This document shows positions 44,012 through 52,012 of a stretch of 64,000 nucleotides of DNA, piece after piece. A model generated the notes under the pieces. It ran no database searches. It was not told the DNA's origin and saw only the letters and a list, made by a program, of their open reading frames with translations. Made by a program: the position numbers and the translations under genes. The stretch lies in the NCBI GenBank assembly GCA_016288005.1, contig JAEEXY010000003.1:1-64000 (forward strand), written 5' to 3'. How positions within the stretch are numbered: position 1 is the first letter of the stretch; each line of letters starts with the position of its first letter. This DNA is from Lachnospiraceae bacterium (GTDB lineage Bacteria > Bacillota > Clostridia > Lachnospirales > Lachnospiraceae).

Positions 44012-44257
44012 TCAAACCTTTGAGTATGTGGCCTTGGCCGTGATGCCGTTTATGCGGCCAAGCGCACCGGTCAGCGAATTTATCTCATCGTTCGGGGCAT
44101 CGATCGCTATGCAGATGATGTTAATGCCCTTTTCCCTGTAGGGAATGCCCATGCGTCCGATGATATACCTGCCGAAGCGGTGAAGCAGGTCATTGAGCTC
44201 ACCCACGGCATCCTCATTCTCGACAATGATGCTGAGAACAGCTACGCGGCTATCCAT
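44012..44257 (-). CDS. TM1266-family iron-only hydrogenase system regulator
   Basis: An 81-aa ACT-like domain protein (beta-alpha-beta-beta-alpha-beta pattern): VAVLSIIVEN, VGELNDLLHRFGRYIIGRMG, INIICIAIDAPNDEINSLTG. This family is habitually found with HydE/F/G and is named a putative iron-only hydrogenase system regulator; its ligand is not known. The start at 44257 has a strong site, AAGGAGGT. It lies between the aldo/keto reductase and hydF. Confidence 0.9.
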   Translation of the reverse strand: MDSRVAVLSIIVENEDAVGELNDLLHRFGRYIIGRMGIPYREKGINIICIAIDAPNDEINSLTGALGRINGITAKATYSKV

Positions 44258-44298
44258 GCCAAATACCTCCTTAAGTAGGTCTGTCTGCCTATCATACA

Positions 44299-45360
44299 CT
44301 ATTTCCCGAAAGAATTCAACAGATGCTGTACACGCGCGATCTCTTCGGGGATATACAGGTGCCTTAAGCAGTCCTTCATGCAGACGCGGTCGGTGCAGGC
44401 ACAGCAGTGTGCGTATGTGTTTTCGAGGTCCATCTTCAGTTTGTTTATCGCCCAGTATTCTTTGCCAAGGCAAAAATAGTTGAACTGGCGCAGCGTGGTG
44501 TGTATCTCGTGCCCGTACGGGCAGACGCATCTCTCGCAGCGGTCGCATCCGATCGGCTCGAAATCCCTTCTTAAGCGCTCCAATACCTCCTCAAACGAAA
44601 AATGCCGCGCCTGATGCTCCCTGCCGAATGCCTCTTCTTCCTGCTCAAAAGTACCTATCCCGAGCAATGCGCTCGAAAACGGGTACTCAAGTACCCCTCC
44701 GATCAGCTCTGCCGTCGAAAAAGGCCCGATCAGCAGCCCCGCGGCATATACCTTGTTCAGGATAAAGCCCTTGCCGCGGAATGCCTCTTCATCGCGGATC
44801 CGGTCGAGCATGCCGCGCTCGAGGATATTCCCGCTGCCCTGCAGCACATCCACGCGCGGGTCGAGAGCCGCCCGGTACAGGACATTGTAGTAATGCGACG
44901 CTATCCCGGTAAAACCTATCTTTCCTTCTTTTTTGAGGTCATACAGCGCATCGAGCGCGCCGCCTTTCGCGAACACCTCATCGACATTGCTCTCATCCAC
45001 CTGATGCACGAAATATATGTCCGGCACCGTGCCCAGGTGCTCCGCAGAACGCAGTACCTCCCTGTATATCTGCGCGCCGTCGTAAAATCTGGCCTTGTCC
45101 GATATGATGAGCCTGCTGCGGTCAACTGTCTTTATGAACTCGCCGAGCTTTATCTCGGCGTCACCGTATTCCTCCAAAATGGCGGTGTCAAAGAAATTGC
45201 AGCCGTGATCATAAGCCTGTTTCATTATGGCGACCGCGGTTTTTGTATCGGGGCTGAAATACTCGGGCAGCACCGGCACCCTGCCGCTCAGTATCGGGAT
45301 CGTCCCGAAGCCGAGCTCCGATATCCGCAGCCCCGTTTTTCCCAGTTCTCTGTATCTCAT
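44299..45360 (-). CDS. Aldo/keto reductase with C-terminal iron-sulfur cluster region
   Basis: A 353-aa protein. Residues 1-260 are an NAD(P)H-dependent aldo/keto reductase TIM barrel, starting MRYRELGKTGLRISELGFGT, with FVHQVDE. Residues 275-353 carry CDRCERCVCP and later CCACTDRVCMKDC, ferredoxin-like cysteine sets. The usual catalytic Asp-Tyr-Lys-His set is only partly evident: EEYGDAE and ISDKARF are the likely Tyr and Lys regions. Clostridial homologues lie near hydrogenase or other redox genes. It follows the LRR gene by 3 bp. Confidence 0.88.
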   Translation of the reverse strand: MRYRELGKTGLRISELGFGTIPILSGRVPVLPEYFSPDTKTAVAIMKQAYDHGCNFFDTAILEEYGDAEIKLGEFIKTVDRSRLIISDKARFYDGAQIYREVLRSAEHLGTVPDIYFVHQVDESNVDEVFAKGGALDALYDLKKEGKIGFTGIASHYYNVLYRAALDPRVDVLQGSGNILERGMLDRIRDEEAFRGKGFILNKVYAAGLLIGPFSTAELIGGVLEYPFSSALLGIGTFEQEEEAFGREHQARHFSFEEVLERLRRDFEPIGCDRCERCVCPYGHEIHTTLRQFNYFCLGKEYWAINKLKMDLENTYAHCCACTDRVCMKDCLRHLYIPEEIARVQHLLNSFGK

Positions 45361-45363
45361 AGT

Positions 45364-48300
45364 TTATGTCCTGTGGATCGTCAACCGATCGCAGTATGCG
45401 AATACGCGGTCCGAAAGCGCAATGTCCCCGGGGATATACGCTTCCTCGAGATTCTCGCAGAATGCGAACGCTTCGTCCTCTATAGTTTTTACCGACGGAG
45501 GGATGACGATCTTTTTAATTGATTTGCATCTGAAGAATGCCCTTGCGGGGATCAGCTCCAGCCTGTCGGAGATATGTATCTCCTTCAGGCTCACGCAGTG
45601 CTCAAAGCACCTGGCACCGAGCTGTGTGAGCGCGTCCGACAGATCGATCTCCTCGAGCGACTGACATCCCGAAAATGCTTGCGCACCGATGCGTTCTACC
45701 GCTCCGGCGCCCGTCACGCTGCGCAGCCATTTGCTGTTCTCAAAGGCACATCTCCCGATACTTGCCGTATCCCCGGCAAGCTCGATCGTCTCCAGCAGGA
45801 GGCAGTCCTTATATACCGCGTCACCTATCGATACAATGCCTTCCGGGAACCTAAGATCCTTTATATTTCCTGTGCTCTCGATCAGGCTGCAGTCTTCGTC
45901 GAGCTTAAAGCAGTTGATGCATTCCGAGAATATCCTCCGGACGAGCTCGGGATAGTCCTTATCTTTCAGATCCGTAACCCTCTCCAGCTCATAAACACTG
46001 CCGTCCCGGTCGGTTATCCTTTTTAGGTTCAGGCAGTTGCGGAACGCCAGGTTCTCGATCGCGATCCTCTCCGACGGTATCGTAAGACCGGTGATCGCGG
46101 TATTCCCGGCAAAACACCAGGCGGCCACTCGGTTTACCGATATCGGGAGTTCCACATCCCCGGTGCAGTTTGCGCCGTCCGTCAGAACCCCGTTTACAAT
46201 GACCATATCGGACTTTGCCCTCTGCGCGGCCAGCCACCCGGTCTGCGAAAAAGCATGACTGCCGAATATCCGCACGGACTCAGGTATATCTATCTCCTCC
46301 AGGCGCGCGTGGTCACGGAAAACATCCTGACCGATCTCTTCGGTGTCCGCGGGGATCGTAACCCTGGACGCATCCCCGCTGTATCCGGCCAGCTCTGTTC
46401 CCTCGCGTATGTCAAAGCACGACCAGACAGACGCGATCACCTCGCGCACGCGGGGCGGATAGGGGTTATCGACACGGTTCAGGCTGTCCGAGAACCGTGA
46501 AAACTCATAGCTCTGCCCGTTCCATGCTATAGAACGGATCTGTGTGGAACCTGTAAAGGCACCGCTCTTTAATACCGTATCCTCACCGATCTCAACAGAT
46601 TCCAGCGACGCGCAATCCGCAAACGCGTGGTATCCGCACTCCACGGCGCCGAGCTTCACGCTCCTTAAGGCATCGCAGCGCTCGAAAGCCCTCTCGCCGA
46701 TCTGCTTGATCCCGGAGAAATCAAACGAATCGAGACTCACGCATTCGTCGAAGCATCCGGCCCCCATGCGCGTAACGCTCTTCGCCTCAAAACGGCTCAG
46801 CATATAGCAACCGGCAAAGCTCTGCGCGGGCAGTACCGAAACTCCCGAGAGTCTGATCTCTTCGAGCCGCCTGCTGTACGCGAAACAGGCTTCACCGACC
46901 TCTTTCACGTTCATCCTGACTTTTCTTAACTTCGGGCAGGCAGAGAACGCGTTCTTCCCTAACGTACATCCCGGCGCGTCTATGATGACCTCCTCGAGGT
47001 CGGGACAGGACGCAAAAGCGTATTTCCCGATACTATTTATGTCTTTGAGCTCGAGTACCTTAATCCCTGCTTTTCCCGCATATGCATACGGCTCTATGCG
47101 CTCACCGTTATCATCCCCGTCCTCAGGACCGCAGCCGTTACCGGCGTCCGCTCTTTTGCAGGGCCGCTCCGGCTGGTCAAAATTCTTAGCCAGATAAAAC
47201 GCGTACGGATGGATATAGGCATGCGCGGGCATGGAGTCGAAGGTTTTAAGCTGCAGGCAGCGCCTGAAGGCGTATTCCCCGATATAGGCGGCCGTCTCCG
47301 GCACATTGCATTTGAGGAGCTTTCTGCACTCCGCAAACGCCTCTCGCCCGATCCGCCAAAGCCCTGCGGGAAGTACGACATTCTGCAGGGTAAGGCAGCC
47401 CGCGAAGGCCTGCTCCCCGATCTCCTTAAGACCGTCCGGGCACAGCACCGTCTTTACGCGCTCGTTACCGAAAAAGCAGCGTTCTCCGATGATCTCAACC
47501 TCACCGGGAATGCGCACCTGCTCCTCACTGCCCATATAGCGGACCAGTATCCTGCCGCTGATATAGAAATCGCCGAGCACCTGGTCCCTGATCCTGCCGA
47601 CGAGCTCATCCGAAGACTCATCCTTAAGGTCATGGCTCTGTCCGCGCAGGATGACCGTTTTCAGGTTGCAGCAGCCGCGAAAGGCTTTATCGTCCAGGAT
47701 CACGTCATCATTTTGAAAAGAGACCGACTCCAGCCCCGTGCAGTTTAAGAACGCATTGGCCCTGATCGCGCGCAGCGTCGAAGGCAGCGATATGCTCACT
47801 ATGCCGCGTTTGTCAAAAAAGCAGCCTTTCCCGATCGCGGTGATCCCCTCGGGCAGGGTGATGGTTTTAAGGTTGATGCTGAATTTCGTCAGTACGCCGT
47901 CCTCGATCCTCATCGAATGGAATACGCTTTTCGCGATGGATTTGATGAGAGGCGGGTAGTCCGAATGTGAATCCATCGTTCCGATCAGATTGCCCAGCTC
48001 GTAGGTCGTGCCGGAGAGCGTGATCCTTTTCAGATTGATGCAGCCCTCGAATACCTCATCGGAGAAATTCGAATCGTCAAGATCCGCATTGAGCGCGACC
48101 TCGCTCAGGCTCATATTGTGGGAGAAGACCGCTTTCCCGAAATGCGTGGGGCCTTCCATCACCACTTTTTTCAGGCCGTCGCAGTATAAAAACGCGCAGG
48201 CCCCGACCTCCGTCATGGTCTTCGGGAATATCAGCTCCCCGAGCTTATGGCACTTATGGAAAGCGTGCTCTCCGACCGAGAGGAAACCCTCCGGAAATAC

Positions 48301-48513
48301 AAGTCTCGTTATCTGGCGGCAGCCCTTAAATGCCCCGTTTCCGACTCTTTTGAGGGTGGAGGGCAAAGTGATCTCCAGCAGCCACGACATGCCTTTAAAC
48401 ACGTCGTCCGCTATCGTATGAACGCCTTCCGGTATCCGAACCTCCGTCTCTGTCCCCGCACGGTAGGCTTTCAGCACGCCGTCTTCTATTTCAAAACGAT
48501 CATCAGTCAGCAT
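45364..48513 (-). CDS. BspA-type leucine-rich-repeat protein, no signal peptide
   Basis: A 1049-aa protein made almost entirely of BspA/LRR_5 repeats of about 23 residues, pattern IGEQAFAGCLTLQNVVLP, with several longer inserts. The start at 48513 follows AAGGGG, and the N-terminus MLTDDRFEIEDGVLKAY has no signal peptide or anchor. The protein is therefore predicted to be cytoplasmic, unlike surface BspA adhesins. A role in protein-protein interaction is likely but the partner is unknown. It overlaps the Dus gene by 11 bp and precedes the aldo/keto reductase. Confidence 0.88.
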   Translation of the reverse strand: MLTDDRFEIEDGVLKAYRAGTETEVRIPEGVHTIADDVFKGMSWLLEITLPSTLKRVGNGAFKGCRQITRLVFPEGFLSVGEHAFHKCHKLGELIFPKTMTEVGACAFLYCDGLKKVVMEGPTHFGKAVFSHNMSLSEVALNADLDDSNFSDEVFEGCINLKRITLSGTTYELGNLIGTMDSHSDYPPLIKSIAKSVFHSMRIEDGVLTKFSINLKTITLPEGITAIGKGCFFDKRGIVSISLPSTLRAIRANAFLNCTGLESVSFQNDDVILDDKAFRGCCNLKTVILRGQSHDLKDESSDELVGRIRDQVLGDFYISGRILVRYMGSEEQVRIPGEVEIIGERCFFGNERVKTVLCPDGLKEIGEQAFAGCLTLQNVVLPAGLWRIGREAFAECRKLLKCNVPETAAYIGEYAFRRCLQLKTFDSMPAHAYIHPYAFYLAKNFDQPERPCKRADAGNGCGPEDGDDNGERIEPYAYAGKAGIKVLELKDINSIGKYAFASCPDLEEVIIDAPGCTLGKNAFSACPKLRKVRMNVKEVGEACFAYSRRLEEIRLSGVSVLPAQSFAGCYMLSRFEAKSVTRMGAGCFDECVSLDSFDFSGIKQIGERAFERCDALRSVKLGAVECGYHAFADCASLESVEIGEDTVLKSGAFTGSTQIRSIAWNGQSYEFSRFSDSLNRVDNPYPPRVREVIASVWSCFDIREGTELAGYSGDASRVTIPADTEEIGQDVFRDHARLEEIDIPESVRIFGSHAFSQTGWLAAQRAKSDMVIVNGVLTDGANCTGDVELPISVNRVAAWCFAGNTAITGLTIPSERIAIENLAFRNCLNLKRITDRDGSVYELERVTDLKDKDYPELVRRIFSECINCFKLDEDCSLIESTGNIKDLRFPEGIVSIGDAVYKDCLLLETIELAGDTASIGRCAFENSKWLRSVTGAGAVERIGAQAFSGCQSLEEIDLSDALTQLGARCFEHCVSLKEIHISDRLELIPARAFFRCKSIKKIVIPPSVKTIEDEAFAFCENLEEAYIPGDIALSDRVFAYCDRLTIHRT

Positions 48514-49489
48514 ATTCCGTCCCCTTAAATATAGCTCCCAGCACATCGCGCAGCTCCGATACGCTGCCGCATCTGTACATATCTGCCTTGAGCTGTTTTG
48601 TTCCGGGCATCTTTTTCATAAAATACGATGCCAGCTTTTTAATGTATGTAAGCACGTAGAATTCGTCGAATATCTCCGACGAAAGCTCCAGCTGTTCGAG
48701 CAGCAGGCTGTATTTGGTGTCGCCGCACTCATGCCCTGTCAGCTCCGCAAATATCAGCGGGTTCTCAAAACCGTACCTGCCGAGCATGATGCCGTCCGCA
48801 CCGGTTTTTTCGGCCATTTTCAGGGCATCCTCCTTCGAGAATATCCCGCCGTTCGCAAACACCGGTATGCCGACAGACTCTTTTGCGAGCCTGATATACT
48901 CGTACAGCGGCTCGCCGTCATACATCATGCTCCTGGTCCTGCCGTGAACCGTGATCATGTCCGCACCCGAAGCCTCGCACATCCTGGCAAATTCCTCTAT
49001 AACTATCTTCTGTCCGTTCATGCCGAGGCGGCACTTTACCGAAACCGTCTTTCCGCTCCGCTTGCACGCCTCTATGATCTTCGCGGCTCTCGGGATATCT
49101 TCGAGCAGCGCGCTGCCTTCGCCCGCCTTTACCACGTTCGGGACCGGGCATCCCATATTGATATCGATAACGTCAAACGGCGCCAGCAGATCGCTCTTTG
49201 CAGCCCTTTCGAAAACCGTCGGGACCGATCCGAGGAGCTGCACGCATTTAACCGTCTCGCGCTCATCCGTATACAGCAGCTTTGATGTGGCGCGGTCATT
49301 GTATTTCAGCGCGTCCGCGCTCACCATCTCGGTATAGGCGCTGCCCGCGCCGAGCCTTTTCGCCATCAGCCTGAAAGGAAAACAGGTATAGCCTGCCAGC
49401 GGGGCCATCAGCACGTTTGAGGGAAACCTCGTCCGGCCGATCATTATCTCATGGACCTTAAAAGCATTCGGTCCGTTACCGTCACTCAT
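48503..49489 (-). CDS. dus: tRNA-dihydrouridine synthase
   Basis: A 328-aa flavoenzyme that reduces uridine to dihydrouridine in tRNA. The N-terminus has SNVLMAPLAGYTCFPFR, then YTEMVSADAL, and the catalytic Cys is in INMGCPVPNVVK. VSVKCRLG, VHGRTRSMMYDG and ANGGIFS are further family blocks. It resembles DusB, but the subtype is uncertain. It overlaps the DUF3990 gene by 4 bp (ATGA) and the LRR gene by 11 bp. Confidence 0.93.
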   Translation of the reverse strand: MSDGNGPNAFKVHEIMIGRTRFPSNVLMAPLAGYTCFPFRLMAKRLGAGSAYTEMVSADALKYNDRATSKLLYTDERETVKCVQLLGSVPTVFERAAKSDLLAPFDVIDINMGCPVPNVVKAGEGSALLEDIPRAAKIIEACKRSGKTVSVKCRLGMNGQKIVIEEFARMCEASGADMITVHGRTRSMMYDGEPLYEYIRLAKESVGIPVFANGGIFSKEDALKMAEKTGADGIMLGRYGFENPLIFAELTGHECGDTKYSLLLEQLELSSEIFDEFYVLTYIKKLASYFMKKMPGTKQLKADMYRCGSVSELRDVLGAIFKGTEYAD

Positions 49490-50022
49490 AACGACTCCTT
49501 TTCGGTTATCTCTTCCAGTTTTTGCGCGAATGCCGCCTGATATGCCTCCTGTTCCGCGCGCAGTGTGGCGTCGTCCATCCTCTCTATCCTCTCCGACCCG
49601 ATAAAATGCAGGTTTGCGGCAGCTTTTTCCGTCTTTATCGCCACCTGGGTGTATTCGGGCCCGACCATCAGGAGTCTGAGCGCATTCTCCGGCCTGATAA
49701 GACCGCTGCTCAGTATCCCCAGCGTATCGAATAACGTGTCGTTGGCTATGGGTCCTACGATCACGTCCGCGCTCAGGCCGTCCTTTATCCTGCGGTTGTT
49801 GTAGATATAATCAAACCATTTTGCGTCCCGCGCGAAGGTATGGATGTCGAGCCCGTCCTCATCAAGCTCATACTCGTTCACGACGGCATCCTTCCTCGCC
49901 CAGCGGTAGGTAAAATCCCTGTCGGGCGTCAGATAAAAGCCCCAGCCGAAATCGGCGTTTTTCCTGCCGTAATGGATATCGGGGTTAACGATCTCGCGGT
50001 CACTCGTGTGGTAAAGCCTCAT
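49486..50022 (-). CDS. DUF3990 protein, ADP-ribosyltransferase-like
   Basis: A 178-aa protein with the DUF3990 pattern: LYHTSDREIVNPDIHYGRKN, then DFGWGFYLT, WARKDAVVNEYELD, ADVIVGPIANDTLFDTL and QVAIKTEKAAANLHF. I recall DUF3990 being placed in the ADP-ribosyltransferase clan, so it may transfer ADP-ribose to a target such as tRNA, protein or a nucleotide; activity is unproven. It is the first gene of the long minus-strand operon and is coupled to Dus by a 4-bp overlap. Divergent from the Lar-like gene. Confidence 0.85.
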   Translation of the reverse strand: MRLYHTSDREIVNPDIHYGRKNADFGWGFYLTPDRDFTYRWARKDAVVNEYELDEDGLDIHTFARDAKWFDYIYNNRRIKDGLSADVIVGPIANDTLFDTLGILSSGLIRPENALRLLMVGPEYTQVAIKTEKAAANLHFIGSERIERMDDATLRAEQEAYQAAFAQKLEEITEKESL

Positions 50023-50085
50023 GCTCGGTTCTCCTTTGTCTGCAGCGGGGACAATAGGTATCGGTAAAACACTCTGTCTTATATG

Positions 50086-50102
50086 TTATCACATATACTG
50101 CA
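50086..50102. repeat. 17-bp direct repeat, copy 1
   Basis: TTATCACATATACTGCA; the same 17 bases occur at 50277-50293 inside the Lar-like gene. It lies in the promoter region between the two divergent genes. Confidence 0.6.
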
Positions 50103-50187
50103 GATTATCACGTGCAAAGACTGTCGAAATGTGCTATAATATAAAAAGATCGCGGAGCGTGTCCGCGAGTTTTTCGGAGGTACATAC

Positions 50188-50385
50188 ATGGGAGAATTAA
50201 AAGAGTGCCCTTTTTGCGGAGGCAAACCCAAACTGTCTAACAGACTGGTGGTCAACGGATCGGAGGTCAAGACCGTTTATCACATATACTGCACGAAATG
50301 TCTGGCGGCCATCGCCGAATACGATACCGAGTTCAGCGCGCTCGCAGCATGGAATCAGCGCTCATCACACGAAAAAAATAACTGA
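50188..50385 (+). CDS. Lar-family restriction-alleviation-like zinc-ribbon protein
   Basis: A 65-aa zinc ribbon: CPFCGGKP at residues 7-14, CTKC at about 36-39, and the closing AWNQR. This arrangement defines the Lar family, first known from the Rac prophage protein that relieves type I restriction; most members sit in phage-derived or accessory DNA. A good extended -10 (TGCTATAAT, 50132-50140) and GGAGGT precede it, and a terminator overlaps its stop. It stands alone, without other phage genes. Confidence 0.85.
   Translation: MGELKECPFCGGKPKLSNRLVVNGSEVKTVYHIYCTKCLAAIAEYDTEFSALAAWNQRSSHEKNN
50277..50293. repeat. 17-bp direct repeat, copy 2
   Basis: Second copy of TTATCACATATACTGCA, encoding the YHIYC part of the zinc ribbon. 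Confidence 0.6.
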
Positions 50386-50409
50386 GGCTCAGCACCTCAG
50401 TTATTTTTC
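50372..50409. terminator. Bidirectional terminator between Lar-like and ECF S-component genes
   Basis: Stem AAAAATAACTGAGG (within 50372-50386) with CCTCAGTTATTTTT (50395-50408), A-rich on one side and T-rich on the other, so it works in both directions. Confidence 0.88.
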
Positions 50410-50428
50410 TTTATCGGCCGTATGCCCG

Positions 50429-51001
50429 TCAGTTCAGGCTCGCGGCTGTTTTTTTCATTACCTTCTCCGCCAGGCGTATCGCCAGGATCGCCACAGGGAT
50501 CACCAGGATCAGCGCTATGCACAGGAGCGGGACATTGTCGGTGACTGTCTGCATCTTGGCGGCATAGCCTTCGGGCATCTCCTCGACTGCCGCCGCGAGA
50601 GCGTTCTCCGTATCGGTCCACCAGTGCGCCGTGTATGCGTAGAATGAGTAAGCAAAAGGTATAAAGCTGTATCTGACGCCTTTGAGCGTATCATAGCCGC
50701 ATGCCATCCTTATGAGCTCCGCAGCCAGAGTGATAACGGCTGTTATGATGATAAACGAGACATCCGCCTCACCGGTGATCAGTCCCGCTATCAGGACGAA
50801 TCCGTTCAGGCACAGCGCCGCGCCGAAGCACCTCATGTGCGCCGCGGTATACAGATATACAAAGGCAAACAGCAGCGGAAGGATCGTTCCGATATACGCA
50901 TAGCACATCGGGTGGATCATTCCGCAGGCCGAGCCCGCAGGGTAAAGGAGCAGATATATCACTGCGCAGATTATCACTGCGCCTGCAGAAACCTTTTTCA
51001 T
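50429..51001 (-). CDS. Putative ECF transporter S component (MptD/Trep_Strep-like)
   Basis: A 190-aa membrane protein with about six hydrophobic segments. Its C-terminal third, VEEMPEGYAAKM then a helix and RLAEKVMKKT, resembles the MptD/Trep_Strep group, whose members are predicted substrate-binding subunits of energy-coupling-factor importers. The match is by overall pattern, not a firm motif. The T and ATPase subunits that often follow are absent: the gene ends at a terminator, so it may share an ECF module encoded elsewhere. It follows the AraC gene by 19 bp; ribosome-binding site GGAGG. Confidence 0.6.
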   Translation of the reverse strand: MKKVSAGAVIICAVIYLLLYPAGSACGMIHPMCYAYIGTILPLLFAFVYLYTAAHMRCFGAALCLNGFVLIAGLITGEADVSFIIITAVITLAAELIRMACGYDTLKGVRYSFIPFAYSFYAYTAHWWTDTENALAAAVEEMPEGYAAKMQTVTDNVPLLCIALILVIPVAILAIRLAEKVMKKTAASLN

Positions 51002-51020
51002 TGCATATTCCTCCGTTATA

Positions 51021-51995
51021 TCAGATATTTTTGTTTTTCCATTCTTTGGGCGTCATCCCAAAGCTTTTTTTGAACGCCGCCGAAAACTTGCTGGCGTTCA
51101 AATAGCCGCAGATCCCCGCGATCTCCGTTATCGAGAGGCTGTTGCCCAGCAGCAGGTTCTTTGATTCCTGCATGCGGACCTGCGTCCTGTATTCAAATAC
51201 CGTCACTCCGTACATCTGCTTGAACAGCTTCTGCAGCGTTGTGCGGTTCAGTTTGACTCTTTCCGACAGTTCTTCGATCGAGATGTCAGAAGCTATGTTT
51301 TCACCGAGTATCTTGCGGGCCATATGCACCTTATTGTAGGAGTCCCCGCTGAAATACCTGTATTCGGCGCTTTTTCCGCCTTTTACGTTCAAAAGCGCCA
51401 GTATCGCGCGGAGCGTCAGCAGTTTTCTGTGACACTCACCGTATTCCTCGGGAAGCAGGACCAGCTCCGTAAAAATAGTCTTCAGCATCTCATTTGCCGC
51501 GAAGCAGATGCACGAATCCGCCTTGGTGGCATATTCGAAGAGCGGCTTATCGTCAAATTCCTTAGTCCCGAAAAAGCGGTTCAGCTCGTCCTTTAACGTG
51601 TCCAGCAGCAAAACTATGCTGATGCAGCGTATACCGGCTTTCCCGAAAATAATCTTTTTGGCGTCCACACGGTCGTTGAATATGCAGACATCGCCTTTAT
51701 CGGCGGAGGCCACACGCCTGTTTTCCATTTCAAAATCGGCATGTCCCTCCACCATATACATGATCTCTATATAGTCAAATGACTCGGGTCTTTCCCTTAC
51801 AATGGGGTAATATGACTCCAGCTCCGAATACACCAGCTCGATGCCGGGAGCGATCCCGTAATTATGCATGATGCCCTCGCCCGCGCTGTCTTTTAAGCGG
51901 TAGGTCTTTTCAGACTCCTTATCGCACATGATATACATGTACTTCTTAAAGATCTCCTCTGCATCTAATTTTGTGTTATCGGATCCGTTGTTCAT
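51021..51995 (-). CDS. AraC-family transcriptional regulator
   Basis: A 324-aa regulator. The N-terminal 200 residues form a cupin-like sensing region (ESFDYIEIMYMVEGHADFEM). The C-terminal double helix-turn-helix is clear: DISIEELSERVKLNRTTLQKLFKQ and then SITEIAGICGYLNASKFSAAFKKSFGMTPKEW split across the two helices. Regulators of this build often sense siderophores or other small molecules next to transporters. It lies between the MATE and S-component genes in one operon, 17 bp after the MATE gene. Confidence 0.93.
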   Translation of the reverse strand: MNNGSDNTKLDAEEIFKKYMYIMCDKESEKTYRLKDSAGEGIMHNYGIAPGIELVYSELESYYPIVRERPESFDYIEIMYMVEGHADFEMENRRVASADKGDVCIFNDRVDAKKIIFGKAGIRCISIVLLLDTLKDELNRFFGTKEFDDKPLFEYATKADSCICFAANEMLKTIFTELVLLPEEYGECHRKLLTLRAILALLNVKGGKSAEYRYFSGDSYNKVHMARKILGENIASDISIEELSERVKLNRTTLQKLFKQMYGVTVFEYRTQVRMQESKNLLLGNSLSITEIAGICGYLNASKFSAAFKKSFGMTPKEWKNKNI

Positions 51996-52012
51996 AATTA
52001 CCTTTCCGCCGG

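Noticed and set aside
50188-50385. Prophage remnant around the Lar-like gene
   Set aside because: No integrase, attachment-site repeat, structural or replication phage genes were seen nearby; the gene stands alone.
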